Under the pieces are notes generated by a model. That model saw only the letters and a program-made list of their open reading frames with translations. It was not told the origin of the DNA and ran no database searches. From Botrytis cinerea B05.10 (lineage: Eukaryota > Ascomycota > Leotiomycetes > Helotiales > Sclerotiniaceae): 64,000 nt of DNA. This document shows, one piece after another, positions 1 to 12,700 of the stretch. The position numbers were made by a program, and so were the translations under genes. The stretch is taken from positions 2,294,001 through 2,358,000 of the forward strand of contig NC_037312.1 of assembly GCF_000143535.2 (NCBI RefSeq), written 5' to 3'. Position 1 is the stretch's first letter. The number at the start of each line of letters is the position of its first letter.

Positions 1-2842
1 GGATTCCGTTCGCCGTTGATAGTTCGTCGGCTGGGTTGGTTGGCTGTCTGGATGTCATCTATGTCATCTGTTAGTGCGGAAATATATATATATATATTGG
101 TAGATGTCAGAATGAGTCACTTGGTGTTTACTCATTGCATACGATGGGTGGTTGTACATTTTGTAGTCGGTCATGTTTGTGAGTGGAGTTGGTAGACGAG
201 ATGGGTGTGGTGATTGGATGGATGGGATGGATGGGAGGATGATATAGATTTGAGAGTGGGTGAGGGTTGGTTCGTTGCTTGAGAATAGATTGGAGAGAAT
301 GGATGATGTGCTCGCTATGCATGTTGAGATTTATCAGGGAGAGGTAAGGAAGGGATGGAGGAAATGGAATATTGATATTGGTTGGTTTTCCGAGAGGTAT
401 TGCCCGATTGAGAGTGACAGTTTGAGGAATGTTTGACGAACAAAAATTGCTTCTAAAGGGGGTCGGTCGGATTGGATGTGTATGCATGTAGATAGATTAG
501 AGAATCCAAATACAAATTTCATTTTAGATATTCAGTTGTCACAAATGCAAAGTCCAATAGGCTAAAGAAGAGATCTATGTGACCTGTAATGTATTCTCGA
601 ATAATTCTTCTTCTTTGAGGTGATATATGTGTACAGATTTCGGAGGTTGGCCATGATATCTTGCAATTCTATCATGTTGCATCGTCTGATGAGTAGGTGT
701 TATTTTGTGCTGCACCATTGAATCAAGAATTTGATATCAACACAGATTGAATAATATGTGAGCATCCTGAGGAACCGGGCAATACCGATACCCCGTCAGT
801 TGTATCATATGCCCTGTTGTATTTCTTCAAGGCTGTTCCAATGGCTGTAGGCTTTGAGATCAAGGATCGATTGGTTATCGAGGTGCAGAATCGTGGCACT
901 AGGATTTATCAACTTTTAATCTTTTAATCTTTTAATGGTTTGGGCTGGAGCTTGAGCTTGAGAGTGGAGTACCGGTATCAGAGCTGATGAGTTGGTGAGA
1001 TGTCGATGATGTGAAATGTTCAGCTGGAGACAAATCGCCATTTCTGCACAAGCACTGTATTGGGTTTGAAATAGGGGAAGTCTTTCTCGAACCAGTGTGA
1101 AGAGGCAAGAAATACTTGGGACTTGCGGTCGGGAGGTTCTCACCGGTACGTACAATATGGCTGGCGATGCAAGTCAGGTCAGACCAAGATATGCTATTGC
1201 CATGTCACAAAAGTCCAAGAATAAAGCTCTTACCCAGGGGCTTGGTTGTCCATGACTATACCTAGCGCGTTTGACATGGGAGCTGGGGTGATTTGAGGTA
1301 ATGGTGGAATGTAAAGTCTCACTGTGACTGTGACTGTGACTGTGCCTGTCGTCAAGGTCCCGACTCCTCGTGGATTTGGCGTCGGTCGAGTCATAGCAAG
1401 TCTCATTTTCCTTTTAGATATGGAGTGAAAGAAAAAGAAGGAAGAACAATGTGACATGACGAAGTTTGATTTGATTTGTTCCTTTTTTCGACGGTGGTGG
1501 TACAGATATTGTCAGATGTATTTTATCATTACTTGGAAGATTGTGTATTGATGGGGGCAAGCCCCCAAACCCCCATAGCTCGCTGCGCTCGAAATGTTGA
1601 AGATATAAAAGTGTTTCCTCTTCACATATTCCTTCATATTTAGTCTGCCCCCACGGCAGTGGCCCCCGGAGGGCCAGCGGAGCGTCATTCAATCAAACAG
1701 ATTTGTTATCGAATCGTTCAAACCATAGATACAAATCAGAGCCAGCCAGCCAATCGACGTGCATGTCCATATTTCCACTTCACATTGTCTTCCCGTGCTT
1801 CTTTCACATCCCTTGGAACTTTCATTGTAGTGGCCGGTACAATCATAAACTATGTCTTCCATCTATGCCATTTTATACTCTATTGGGAAAGATATAAGAA
1901 TATCCCCAAGGATTCAAAGAAACCAAGCCAACAAACGAATCCCTTCCCTCGTCCCTAGTAGATATTCTGCTGGCTAGACTGGCGGACTTGCACTCATATT
2001 CACCGGTGTGCTGTAACTGTAACAAACCAGCTAACTCGACTGTACAAACAAGCCGTAGCAACGCTCTAGGGGGGAAAGCATCGTTGATTTTACACGTCCC
2101 TGGGAAACAACTGTATAAATGTGTCTGTATTTTCATTGTTCACGGTAGTTCTTCTCACATAGTAATTGTGTTGGCCTTAGATCCAAGGCAGCGACACACA
2201 CATTCACATCCACCTTTCCCTGTGCCCCGGCCTGAATTGGGAGGAAGAAAAAAAAAACCTTAAGCATTTCCAAACTAGCCGAGCCACCATCGAAGATATC
2301 AGGATTTCCGAATTTCTCTCGAAACAATTTTTCTACCACCACCAACAATTTCAAGACAACTTGAAAATACCTCCCAAATCCAAAAATACTATCCCAGCAG
2401 CACATCTTCTATTCTGTAGAAGAACGACTGCGGCAGGAATAGTCTCCTCGATATCTTTTCCACAAAGTATCGACCTTAGACCAGAATTGTACAGTTATAG
2501 TTCTTCGAAAACTGTAACGAATACAAATTCTCCCATCCATTCACCCATACGAAAAGAGAGGGCGAATCTCCAGATATTCGCACTTTTTTTTGAGAGCGAT
2601 TAATTTCTGCCCACTCAGGAAGAAACATAACCACAAATCCTCTCTCCACTCATCCTTTCTATCGAGTTAATTTGAAAAGATTCTCTTTCTTGTTAATAGA
2701 CTTCGATTCTAATTCAATCTCGACCATCTGCGAAGGCACACTGCCCGTCACCCACTCCTATCGCGATAACGTCATACAAATTAATTACAATCCCTTCTTA
2801 CGAAAAGATACACGAGGTCACCTTCGACAAACAGTTCACCCT
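1..2842. other. Gene-free left flank and eIF4G upstream region
   Basis: No open frame here looks like protein: those present are short, low in complexity and on both strands. Visible items are an AT dinucleotide run at about 81-98, GGATG-rich sequence at about 215-240, a TGTGAC-type hexamer repeat at about 1321-1345, and the GC-rich hairpin island listed separately. From about 2270 the sequence becomes A/C-rich and pyrimidine-rich, as expected for a long 5' leader of the eIF4G gene. A frame in phase with eIF4G stays open upstream of its first ATG (from about 2672) but has no ATG. Confidence 0.5.
1552..1684. repeat. GC-rich hairpin island with inverted GGGGGC/GCCCCC blocks
   Basis: A 16-base palindrome (TGGGGGC, AA, GCCCCCA) lies at 1552-1567. 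A further GCCCCCA at 1647-1653 is the inverse of its left arm, and a GGCCCCCGGAGGGCC-like foldback follows. Between them is an AT-rich stretch of about 70 bases. The sharp composition change and paired ends look like the edges of a small non-autonomous repeat, but no target-site duplication or second copy was found in the window. Confidence 0.4.
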
Positions 2843-5800
2843 ATGACTTCCGTTCCCCAACAATCTCAAAACCAAAGCCAGGCCTCAAACACCACCAGCG
2901 CGTCGCAGTCGACCCAGTCGTACGCTTCTACCGCAAAGAAGGCAGTCTCGTCGCCACCTATCGCGACGAGCTCCTCGACTCCATCACCCGCCGTGGCTGT
3001 CGGAGGTTCTGCGCCGGTACAGCAACATGGAAAATCATCCTCTATCTCACCGGTAAACGGTAGAGCTTCGATTCCTCCTGCTGTACCGGCAGTTTCTGCA
3101 CCTGCTATCGCCCATAGCAACGCTGCAGTCAACGGTGGTTCGACTGACCACAGCCGTAAGAGTTCGGTTACAATTAGCGCAAACGGTCCTGCAGGTTATG
3201 TTCCCAATGGAGGTCCAGTCGGTGGCTCAAGAGGTGGCATTCGATTTGGAGCATTAATGGATTCTCCTGCCGCTTCCCACAGCATCCCACAAATCTCTCA
3301 GCCCGCCTCGGAACCAATCCCAATCCCAGGAAACAACCCAAGAGTAGTTTCGCCAGCAACCTCGCCATCTCCCATCCCTCAACCAACTGCAAGTGGTGGA
3401 AGACCTCCATCTGGAATCTCTCAACAAGGAAACATGACTTTTGGTAGTTTAGGCAACGATGGTGATGTAAGTACTATTCCCCACACATTCATCGCAGATT
3501 TACTGACTTGCTTTCTCTGCAGCGTCATATGCGACAAGCAGCCTCCCAAGGACCTTTGGCACCTAACAGTCAGGCAGGCGGTCACCTCCGTCGTGAATCT
3601 TCGCATTCGGCACAAAGTGACAACAATCAAGGCCCAGGAGCTGGACGTGGTGGTTATCAACAAGGTGGTGGTCGTGGACGTGGTGGATTCAACCAACAAT
3701 ACACAAGCCATGCTGGTTTCCCTCCACAAAACCCACCACAATTCAGAAACAACCAAAATGCCGGACGTGGTGGCATGCCTCCTTTCCAAAACCAAGGTCG
3801 CCCACCATATCAAAACTCCCCACACCAAGCCGCTCGAAGCCCAGCCCTTTCGAACTCAATTCCCGGTACTCCTAACATGAACCAGGCGTTGCCCATGCAA
3901 AGCCCACAACAATTTAACGCTCATGCTTACTATCAGCCATCTCACATGGGAGCTCCTCAAGTACAACAAGGCTATCAATACCCGGTAAACCAATGCCCTT
4001 CTTACTCCAGCGATTCTTTTTCTTGTCCAACGTTCAATCGTGGTGGTGGTAGAGGCAAGAAGTGGTTTGATAAGTCTTCAGCCCAAAATCACCGAAAGCC
4101 TTCAACAGAACTTTTTGGTCACAGCTTTACTACCTACCATGAACAGGCTTTTCCCCCTGGAAGTAACGGTCAAAGTATTGCCAGAAATAGAAAAGGATCC
4201 ATGCAGTCTGAGCATCAGGAGAATGGCTTTCCTGTTTCCAACCAACAGTTGAATTTGCCCTCATCTCCAGCCAAGGATTCAGTTATCCCGAAGACACCTG
4301 CAGATCTAAATTCTACGGACCTAAGCCTCCCCCCTCTCCCTTCTGCTACCCCCTATTTCAACGTTTCTCCTGATGTTTCAAATATTGATTTTTCGCCAGC
4401 TTCTGGCAACTTTGACAAATTTCTAACAGGTACACAGACTCATCCCTATGGTCCTTACCCCGGTATGCCTCTAATGGGTGGCCCTCCAACTTTCCAGTAC
4501 CCTCAAGCTGGTTATATGCACCCTGGTCCACCCCAATCACCCCAACCAGGCTACAATCAACCATATATCGCTGGTCAGTATACACAACAGGCACCACAAC
4601 CTATGTCCCGCAATTCGTCCCAAATGTCTGAACATCGACCAGCATCGAGTATGGGCCAAAACCAAGTTCCTATGATCACACCCTCTACTTCGCATACACC
4701 TCAGCCAAAGCCTGTTGCTCAAAACACCTTCTCTAGACCAACCCGCAAGAGTGCTGCTATTGTCATTAAGAGACCCGATGGCGATGTCTTGAACGTTGAT
4801 GCAATCAAGGCACCTGCTTCTCCAGCTCCTAGCAACAGGACTAGAACACCACCTGTCATTGCTTCTTCCACACCAACACCTCCACCAAAGTCTGCTACTC
4901 CTCAACATACTCGCACTGATAGCTTAGCTACCAAGTCTGCTGAAGAGATTCGCCAAGAGATGCAAGAAAAGGTCAAGAAAATGGCAGCAGGCGGTGACAA
5001 GGTCGACGAGGCCAAGAATGAGGAGGCCGCTAAGGCCGCCGAAGCTGCTGCCGCCGCTGAAGCCAAGTTGAAGGAGGAAGAAAAGGCAAAGGAAGAAGCA
5101 AAGGCCGCCGAAGAGGCCAAGGCTAAGGAAGAAGCAGACGCGAAAGCTGCTGCTGAGAAGGCCCAGAAGGAAGCAGATGACGAGTTGGAACGACAAATTG
5201 CCGAGATGGAGGCAGCTGAAGCTGAACGAGAGAAGAAAGAAGCTGAACTTCTCGCTAAGCGTAACGCTGAGAAAGCAAGACTTGCCGCCGAGAAGGCCGA
5301 AGCCGACAAGGCCAATGCAGCAGAAAATGACCGCAAACTCAAGGAGCAGGAGCGCGAGATGGAACGCCTCGAAGATGAAAAGGAGAAGAAGAGAGCAGAG
5401 GCCGAAGCCAAGGCTAAAGGTGGCGATGTCAAGAAGGATGAGGAGACCCCAGACACTCTCGCTACAAAGCTCTCAAAGGCTACCCTCGAAACCGACAGCG
5501 GTGCATCAACTCCTACTTCTGATGACTCCATGGGCCCACCTCCCAAGTCACTTGCTGCCGAGAAGCGAGGCAAGCCTGCTGCGCTTAACCTTGCACCCCT
5601 TAACACTAAGCCTGTTGAGCCACCTCAACCTAGTGCAGCTCTCCAGTCGCTCAAATCTGCTCGTTTCTTGGCTGTCCTCGACTCCTCTATCTATCCAGCC
5701 AACATCAACTCGCCAAACCCTGCTTTGAACTCTGCCGCCAATGCCAAGGGCAAGACCTTCAAATACGACAAAGAATTCTTGCTCCAATTCCAAAAGGTAT

Positions 5801-7811
5801 TCACCGAGAAGCCATCCATGGAATTTGAGTCACAAATCAAGGCTCTCATCGGGGATGACCCAAGCTCTGCCAGACCTGGTGGATCGCAGAGAACACCTGG
5901 TGGTATGGGTCCTCGAGGATCAAACCGTGGTGGCGGAAATGCTGTTGGTCAATTCACCATGGGTCAATTTGGTGCTCAAGGTGGAAAGACTCTTCCGCCT
6001 GGTACTACAAGCGAGATGCGTTTTGCTATGTCTCAAGGCAATATGGCAAGACCAGCCCTCAACAACCCTCTAGCTTCATTCCAGCGTCCTGGCGGAGCTT
6101 TCCCCGGTGGCTCTATGCAACGAACCAACTCTACCAACTCCATGCCACACTCTCCACGTCAAGCAAGCAGATCCACCCGTGGTGGTAGCAAGCGTGAAGG
6201 CGGCTACCAAGGCAGTAATGCCAAGCAAGAGGCTCAAGCCGCAGCAAAGATGCCTCTTACCAGCGGTATGGAAATCAAGCCCATTCAAATTTCTTCTACT
6301 GGTTGGAAGCCACGCAGTGTCGGCCAAACTCAATCAGCTACTGGTGCTGCTGGGCCTACACCTGGTGCCACTCCAGGCGCTGGCCACATGGATCCCGACA
6401 TGGTTCAAAGAAAGGTCAAGGCAGCTTTGAACAAGATGACTCCTGAGAAGTTCGACAAGATTGCCGACCAAATCTTAGTTATTGCTGCACAGTCTAGAGA
6501 CGAGGCAGATGGACGCACATTGAGACAAGTCATCCAACTTACTTTCGAGAAAGCCACCGACGAAGCTCACTGGGCTTCTATGTATGCCAAGTTCTGCAAG
6601 CGCATGTTGGAGACCATGAGCCCTGATATCAAGGACGAGAGCATCTTAGACAAGAACAAAAACATCGTCTCTGGTGGTAACCTTTTCCGAAAGTACTTGC
6701 TCAATAGATGTCAAGAAGAATTCGAGAGAGGTTGGAAGATTGACTTGCCAGAGAAGCCTGAGGGTGAACGCGAGGATGCTAAGACTGAAGAAGCTGTGAT
6801 GCTCTCAGACGAGTATTACATTGCAGCTGCTGCCAAGAGACGTGGTCTTGGTCTTGTTCAATTCATTGGTGAGTTGTACAAGCTTAGTATGCTTACAGAG
6901 CGTATTATGCATGAGTGTGTTAAGAAACTCGTGGACTACAATGGCCTTCCTGATGAAGCCGAGATTGAGTCTTTGACTAAACTCCTCAAGACCATTGGTC
7001 TTAACCTCGACAGCACTGAGAAGGGTAGACCATTGATGGATGTTTACTTTGCTCGTATCAATGCCATGATAGAGCAACCTGAGTTGCCAAGTCGTCTCAA
7101 GTTCATGCTCATGGATATTGTTGATCTTCGTAAGAAGGGATGGGCTTCAAAGGAAGCAAACAAGGGACCTCAGACACTTGATGAAGTCAGAGCAGCTGTA
7201 AGAATTTTCTCACAAACTTTGATAAGTGACAATATACTAATTAGTTATAGGCCGAGGCTGCTGCTGCTGCAAAGGCTGCCGAGAACTCTAGGAGCCAAAG
7301 AGGTGGTGGTGGAGGACGCATGCCAATGGGTCGTGGTGACGGAAGAAACTTCTCCGGTGGATATGGTAACCAACCTCCTCCTGATTACCAGAAGAACACT
7401 GTTGGTATGGATGACCTTCGTCGTCTTACAAACAAGGGTGGTGCAAGCCGAAACACCAACGCACAGATGTCCTTTGGACCATCATCTATGTTTTCTTCAA
7501 GAAGCAACAGTGGTCGAAAGATGGGACCAGGAGGTTCCTTGGGCAGAACAGGTGAAGATTCTGGAGCTTCTTCAAGAACAGGCACACCCCCACAAGACAA
7601 GGATAGGAAATCAGCTACTTCCGCAAATGCGTTCAGGTTCGTACATTATATTCTTGACAATCCATTGACGCACAACTAACTTTTTCATAGTCTTCTAGCA
7701 GGATTAGGATCTGGCGAGACCGAAAATCCAGCATCTCCTCCTTCTACTCATACTTCTCCAGTATTGTCGAAGTCCACAGCAGCTTCTGACAAGAAGGAGG
7801 GGGATGCTTGA
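2843..7811 (+). CDS. eIF4G: Eukaryotic translation initiation factor 4G (eIF4G)
   Basis: This is the scaffold of cytoplasmic eIF4F, joining eIF4E, eIF4A and poly(A)-binding protein on mRNA. Exons are 2843-3466, 3523-7197, 7251-7636 and 7691-7811, giving 1601 residues; all junctions keep frame. Visible parts in order: a Ser/Pro/Gln-rich N-terminus; an RGG-rich stretch near 246-275; a basic RKSAAIVIKRPDG motif near 616, which recalls the conserved N-terminal box of animal eIF4G; an Ala/Glu/Lys coiled coil at about 683-848; the eIF4E-binding motif YDKEFLL at 956-962 (fits YxxxxL-hydrophobic); and a MIF4G HEAT domain at about 1166-1414. The tail is Gly/Arg- then Ser-rich. No MA3 domain is visible, as in other fungi. 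The ATG at 2843 was chosen because the open frame above it has none. Family assignment is firm; the first and last introns are the less certain part. Confidence 0.93.
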
Positions 7812-9739
7812 TCGTTGAGCATTAACAAAAGTGTTTAATAAAACGGATCATTCTAATTTCTGTGCATAGGCGGCGGGCTAATCTTGCATTTACGGCGGGG
7901 CCTATTTTCAAAGGGCGTCTTAAAAGTTCCTCATTCTGTTCACTGTGATACCTCAGATTTCACACATTAGACTAAATTCCGTTATCATCAGATCTTGTTT
8001 TCGGTCATCTTTCTAATGCATTATGCGGTATTTGGTGCGTGGGACAAAATGGGATGCTTTCTATCTGCAAATTTCTTTGGCTGGCGGGGGTTGGATTTGG
8101 ACGGCGATATGGTTGGTAGCCGATCACGACCTCTAAAAGCTTTTTATTCTTCTGTCCATATTTTTTTTTCGTCTTTACGTGGCTCTAATGATCGATGACC
8201 TGGTGTGCTTCAATGCATCCATACGATGGTCTACGAATATTACGCTCCCGCTTTTGCGTTTTTGTTTTTTTGCATTGGCGCCATTACGACTTGATACCCT
8301 AATGTCATCTCCACCAAGTAAGGCATGGGGCTTCAAGGTCGTTGCATAATGATGATGAGGTTTTTCTTTGATAGCCTGGCTGGCTGGTGACGGTTGGTCT
8401 TGAGTGAATCACAGAGCAAAAGAACATGGAGAAAGCTTGTCTTGTTCTGGGGCCGGAGGATATATCTATTGTGAAAGCTATGGATTCGTGTCAAGGGGGT
8501 ATTGGAGGTCCCTGCTTGTGGGGAGGAACGCAGGGTGGATGCTCGGAAAACCTTGTTGTACAATTATAATCTCTTTTTTTCTGTCGTTGGTTTTTATACC
8601 TTTCTTCTCTTTTTCATCACGCCAGCCAGCTTCAGTGAGTAAGAACAAATGAAAATGATAAAATTTATTCATGGTCCTTGACGTCAAATGTGATTTGGTG
8701 TGACTTGAATGTGATTGATTGTTTGAACCTTCGAGCTGTAACTGTAAATCATCTTCTTCATGTGGTTCTGGACTTTCCCTCCTAAATGACATGTATGAGA
8801 CCTACTCGAGATTATATCATGCATATCATGCATCTAATCATTTCTCCTCGTCCATCTACTTTTCTCATTGACTTTTCTCGCTGCGCATTATAGAAGTCAA
8901 AGGCACACACTGACTCCATCCATCCATCCATCCATCCAAGAAACAAACAAACAAACGACTCAAGCTCAACATAAAATAAGCAAAATAAGCAAAATCCAAT
9001 TCATTTATTTTCAAATTCTAACATCTTCATCTTCACCTTCACCTTCATCTCCTACTACTTCTGCTACTTCTTCCCCACAAATCAAATTTTGATTTCATCT
9101 CTTCACCCTTTCATCAATCTATCCATCCATCCATAGATCCCCTCAATCCATCCCCCCACTCCCTTCTTCCAACTCCCTAAATACAAGTCGAACCATACCA
9201 AACCAACCCGAACCATACCATACCATACCTATAAAAAAAACACCAAATCAATCCACTCCACTCCACTCACTCCATACACCAAACCACACCAAACCACGCT
9301 TGCCAGCCATCCAACCAACTAACCAACCAACCAGATAGATTCACGCCCTTCCGTACCACGCCAACCAACTACCTACCTAGGTAGGTAGATATGTAGATAG
9401 GTAACCTAAGCAAGACAATGCCAGATAAAATAGTTGAAAATACAAATTTCGGAAAGGCGAAAGAGAAGCGAGACGGATTTTCGCTTTTCGCTTTACTTGA
9501 TATTTTCTCCCCATTATGCGAGGGCGAAGAGGGAAAGAAGGAAAGAGGAGAAAGAAAAAGAACGCCGTGAAGAAATTTTGAACTGCAAGGATCTTTGCTA
9601 CTTGGTTTATGCAAACTGATGCAGAGTGTATGTGTATCACCTCTCCTCACTCATCATCTCTCCATCTTTCTCTGTGTCTGCCGATCTCTTGTAATCGTAC
9701 ATATCCATGCAGCCATTTGCTGTTTCGAACCACATCATC
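7812..9739. other. Intergenic region between convergent eIF4G and Rictor genes
   Basis: No protein-like frame is seen. The region holds the 3' ends of both flanking genes. Simple repeats include CATC tetramers at about 8918-8937, AAAC repeats just after, and imperfect CCATAC/CCAAA tracts at about 9180-9300. A 20-base perfect palindrome at 9369-9388 is listed separately. Confidence 0.5.
9369..9388. repeat. 20-base perfect palindrome of the ACCTACCT/AGGTAGGT motif
   Basis: The two 10-base arms meet at 9378/9379 with no spacer, so the block is its own reverse complement. The half-site recurs singly in several other non-coding stretches of the window (near 14964, 17281, 33280, 39351 and 40554). 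Confidence 0.7.
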
Positions 9740-12700
9740 TCATATCGAAGCATTATTGGCTTCATTTCCCACCACTCTAATATCCGTAACACTTCTCTGA
9801 CGCTCTGTTCTTACGCCCTCACTTCCACTATCTTCTTCGTGTCTTGGAACCCTTTGTACTCTCTCCATTTCTCTTCCCCCCATTTCTCTTCCCCCCATCT
9901 CTCTTCCCCCCATTTCCCTCCCTCCCATTCCTATCCCCATCTCCATCTCATCCTCACTATCCTCGTCCAGCACAATGCGTCTAAGCACCCTCTTCTCAAA
10001 TAGTTCAATAACAAACCTCCTCATCGGCAATCTAAAATGATGATATTCCAACAGTACCATAACCTTCTTGAAAAGTCCCACCTGTTTAAATGCATCCCCT
10101 TGGTTCTCCTTAATTTGTATCAGCTCCCCAATTGCCTTTTTATGCAATATCATATTTCCTAGGTTTTCTACCAGTTCCAGGATACGTTGATTTATATCCC
10201 GATCGTCTACTCTCGCTTTGTCGATTTCGATTTTTTCTTCGTCTGTGATTACTATGTCGGAGATGGTTTTATGTTCCCAAGGTTGGTAGGAGAAGAACTT
10301 GTTCAGGTTTTGAGGGATGCAGAGACCGAGTGAGATGCCTAGAGAGCTGGTGTTTGAATCCCATCCATGTTCGGAGAGAATTTCAAGTCCATGTCGACTA
10401 CGCGAAATAAGTCCTAAAACAAAAAATGCGGTACCGCGTAGACTCATGATTTGATGTTCTTCTGCAATCTTGACGATTTGTTCAACCACATCTGACTCTT
10501 CTAGGAAAGGTGCGCCTAGCTCCATGGATCCTACGTTTCCGACTGCCCAAAGACATCCTTTAATTTTGAGAATGAGTTCCGGATCATCGGCTAGCATACC
10601 ATATTCACGGATAGTGCAAGCGAATTCTTCAAAATGTCCTTTATCTTGAAGAAGTTTGCAGCCTTCTTTGGTACGGGTAAGTTCTCTGTAGAAGTGAGGA
10701 GGAACTTGCGCATCATTTTCGCCCTCGAGATCAAAGCTATCTTCGTCCATACTCATCCTATTTGAAGATTCTTCAGGCATTTCTACAAAGGATTTTGCCA
10801 AGCTTGCCTCGATAACTCCGACATAACTATCATTTCGTCCGAGGAACCAATCGTCCATTTCATTACTGATATAATCCAGTCCGTCCAAATAATGATATCC
10901 AATTGACGTGGAAAGAAAACGTAGTAGTAAAGGAGCACCGATTTCTCCCAAGTGGTCTAAAGCTGGACGACACTCCACAATGAATTCGAGGTAGCTCTTC
11001 CTGTTGCAAGCTTCTTCGAGAATCTTGATAGCAGTTGCGCAGACTTCAACCTCTGGATCGTAAAGTTGCGTGACTAAAAGCTCGATTGCCCATTTATAGT
11101 CGGTGGTCCCTGTGGCTCGACTTGAATATTTGCGTAAGACGTTCGTCGCATGTATACGAATCTCCTTGGATCCTGCAGTGAGAGCCTTAGACAGGAGGAC
11201 TCTCGGGTGTCCCGGTAAATTATAGTCAAAGTTTGATAACAGTAGCCTAATCAAGTCGGGGCGTTGCTTCAAATCGATTATGTGATACATCATATTGATC
11301 ATTCGCCAACGATCGAGCATTTGCAACCCTTTTGGATCGCCAGTCAAAGTTCCAAGCATAGCAAAATAACCACATGCAAGAGTTTCTGAAAGCCTTTCCT
11401 TTGAGAATGTTGGTTGGGAAGCGGTGAGGCCGCTCGTCTGCTGGGTGTTAGTATACGAGACAATCATAATAATCAGGGAGATATTGTTACCGGGTCACAT
11501 TGAGCAAGACATTCTGCAATTTGTCTGAGTAGCTTGTTATCTGCCAAGTATTTAACTCCTTCAACGGTTTGAAGGAGAGTGTGCATAAGCGCACAGCCGA
11601 CCTTGATATATTTTTGATTTATCCTTGTGTTTCTAACTTCAGAAAACTTGTACTTAAATGGCCGATAGAAACTCATTATTCTTTTGATGAACTTTGAGGC
11701 TTTCACGGCTTCATCTAGCCGCTTGCCGTTTAACAACGGGCCCTCGATAATTCGCAAGATAATATCCCACTTCCACTTAATAGGATTTGTGCTAGCCAAA
11801 ACTTGAGATTCAACCAATAGCTGTCTAAATGTCGTCTCGTCAAACGAGACATTAGGATTACTTTTAGGTTGGTCTCCCAAGCTTGACAAGTTATCGTGAC
11901 TGTTATTTATCGAAAGGGTTGTCGAGATGGATGGGGCTGATCTATACAACGTCCGACTCACACTACTAATCTGATATACCGTGCTAGTGGCTACAAGTCG
12001 TCCATCGCTCCCGAACTGAGATGCAGCAGCGAATAACCCGGGAAGCAACTGAAGTTCGGCACTCCAGCTTGATGGTAATAGTTGACTCGCAAGCTTCAAG
12101 GTTTCTCCAATAAGCAGAGTAGTTTTTCGCTTCAACATCGCATTGTCGGTGTCTGAGGTCACCTGTAACAACCCTTCAACCATGCCAGCATTTATCAGCA
12201 CTGCCAGTAGAAGCGCTGTGTAATGATCGACGAAACTTTTGTCACCAGACTCATCATCAGTCGTTGACTGCGCCGATGGCTTTGACGGTGCTGTTTTGAG
12301 GTTTGCAACTCTTCCATATGTAGTGAGACGCCTGCCAGCGAGGAAGGAGGTTGCCCAAAAAGGAGACTTGATGCGCAAGATTCCATAAAGCATATCTATG
12401 ACAGTCTCGCGTACAATGGGATTGGGAAGGATTAAGCATGATATCAGTGATTTGATAGCTCTGAAGTCGTACATAGACAATGTCATAAGTCCAGGCCATG
12501 AGTTCATAGCATATGAAATAGCCTTCGAGTTCTGCTTTAGAATTTCTTCTTTCACAAAAAGTGAGTCGGTGAAAGAAGTAAAGAGGATTTCTAGCTCATA
12601 ACCCGATCGCAAATACTGGCGTCTAAGAGGAGAATCGAGCAAGAACAAAAACGCTGCTGTTAAACTCTCGGAAGCGTCGTAAGTACCATCGCCTAGAGCA

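Noticed and set aside
1414..1692. A 92-codon minus-strand frame over the GC-rich island
   Set aside because: It reads through hairpin repeats and has no partner exons; likely repeat DNA, not a gene.
4902..5606. A 234-codon minus-strand frame inside eIF4G
   Set aside because: It is the antisense of the Ala/Glu/Lys coiled coil, giving Ser/Ala/Phe repeats without any family signature.
8900..9310. Regularly spaced short repeats, briefly considered as an array
   Set aside because: They are imperfect tetra- and pentamer microsatellites without constant spacers; not a CRISPR-like structure.
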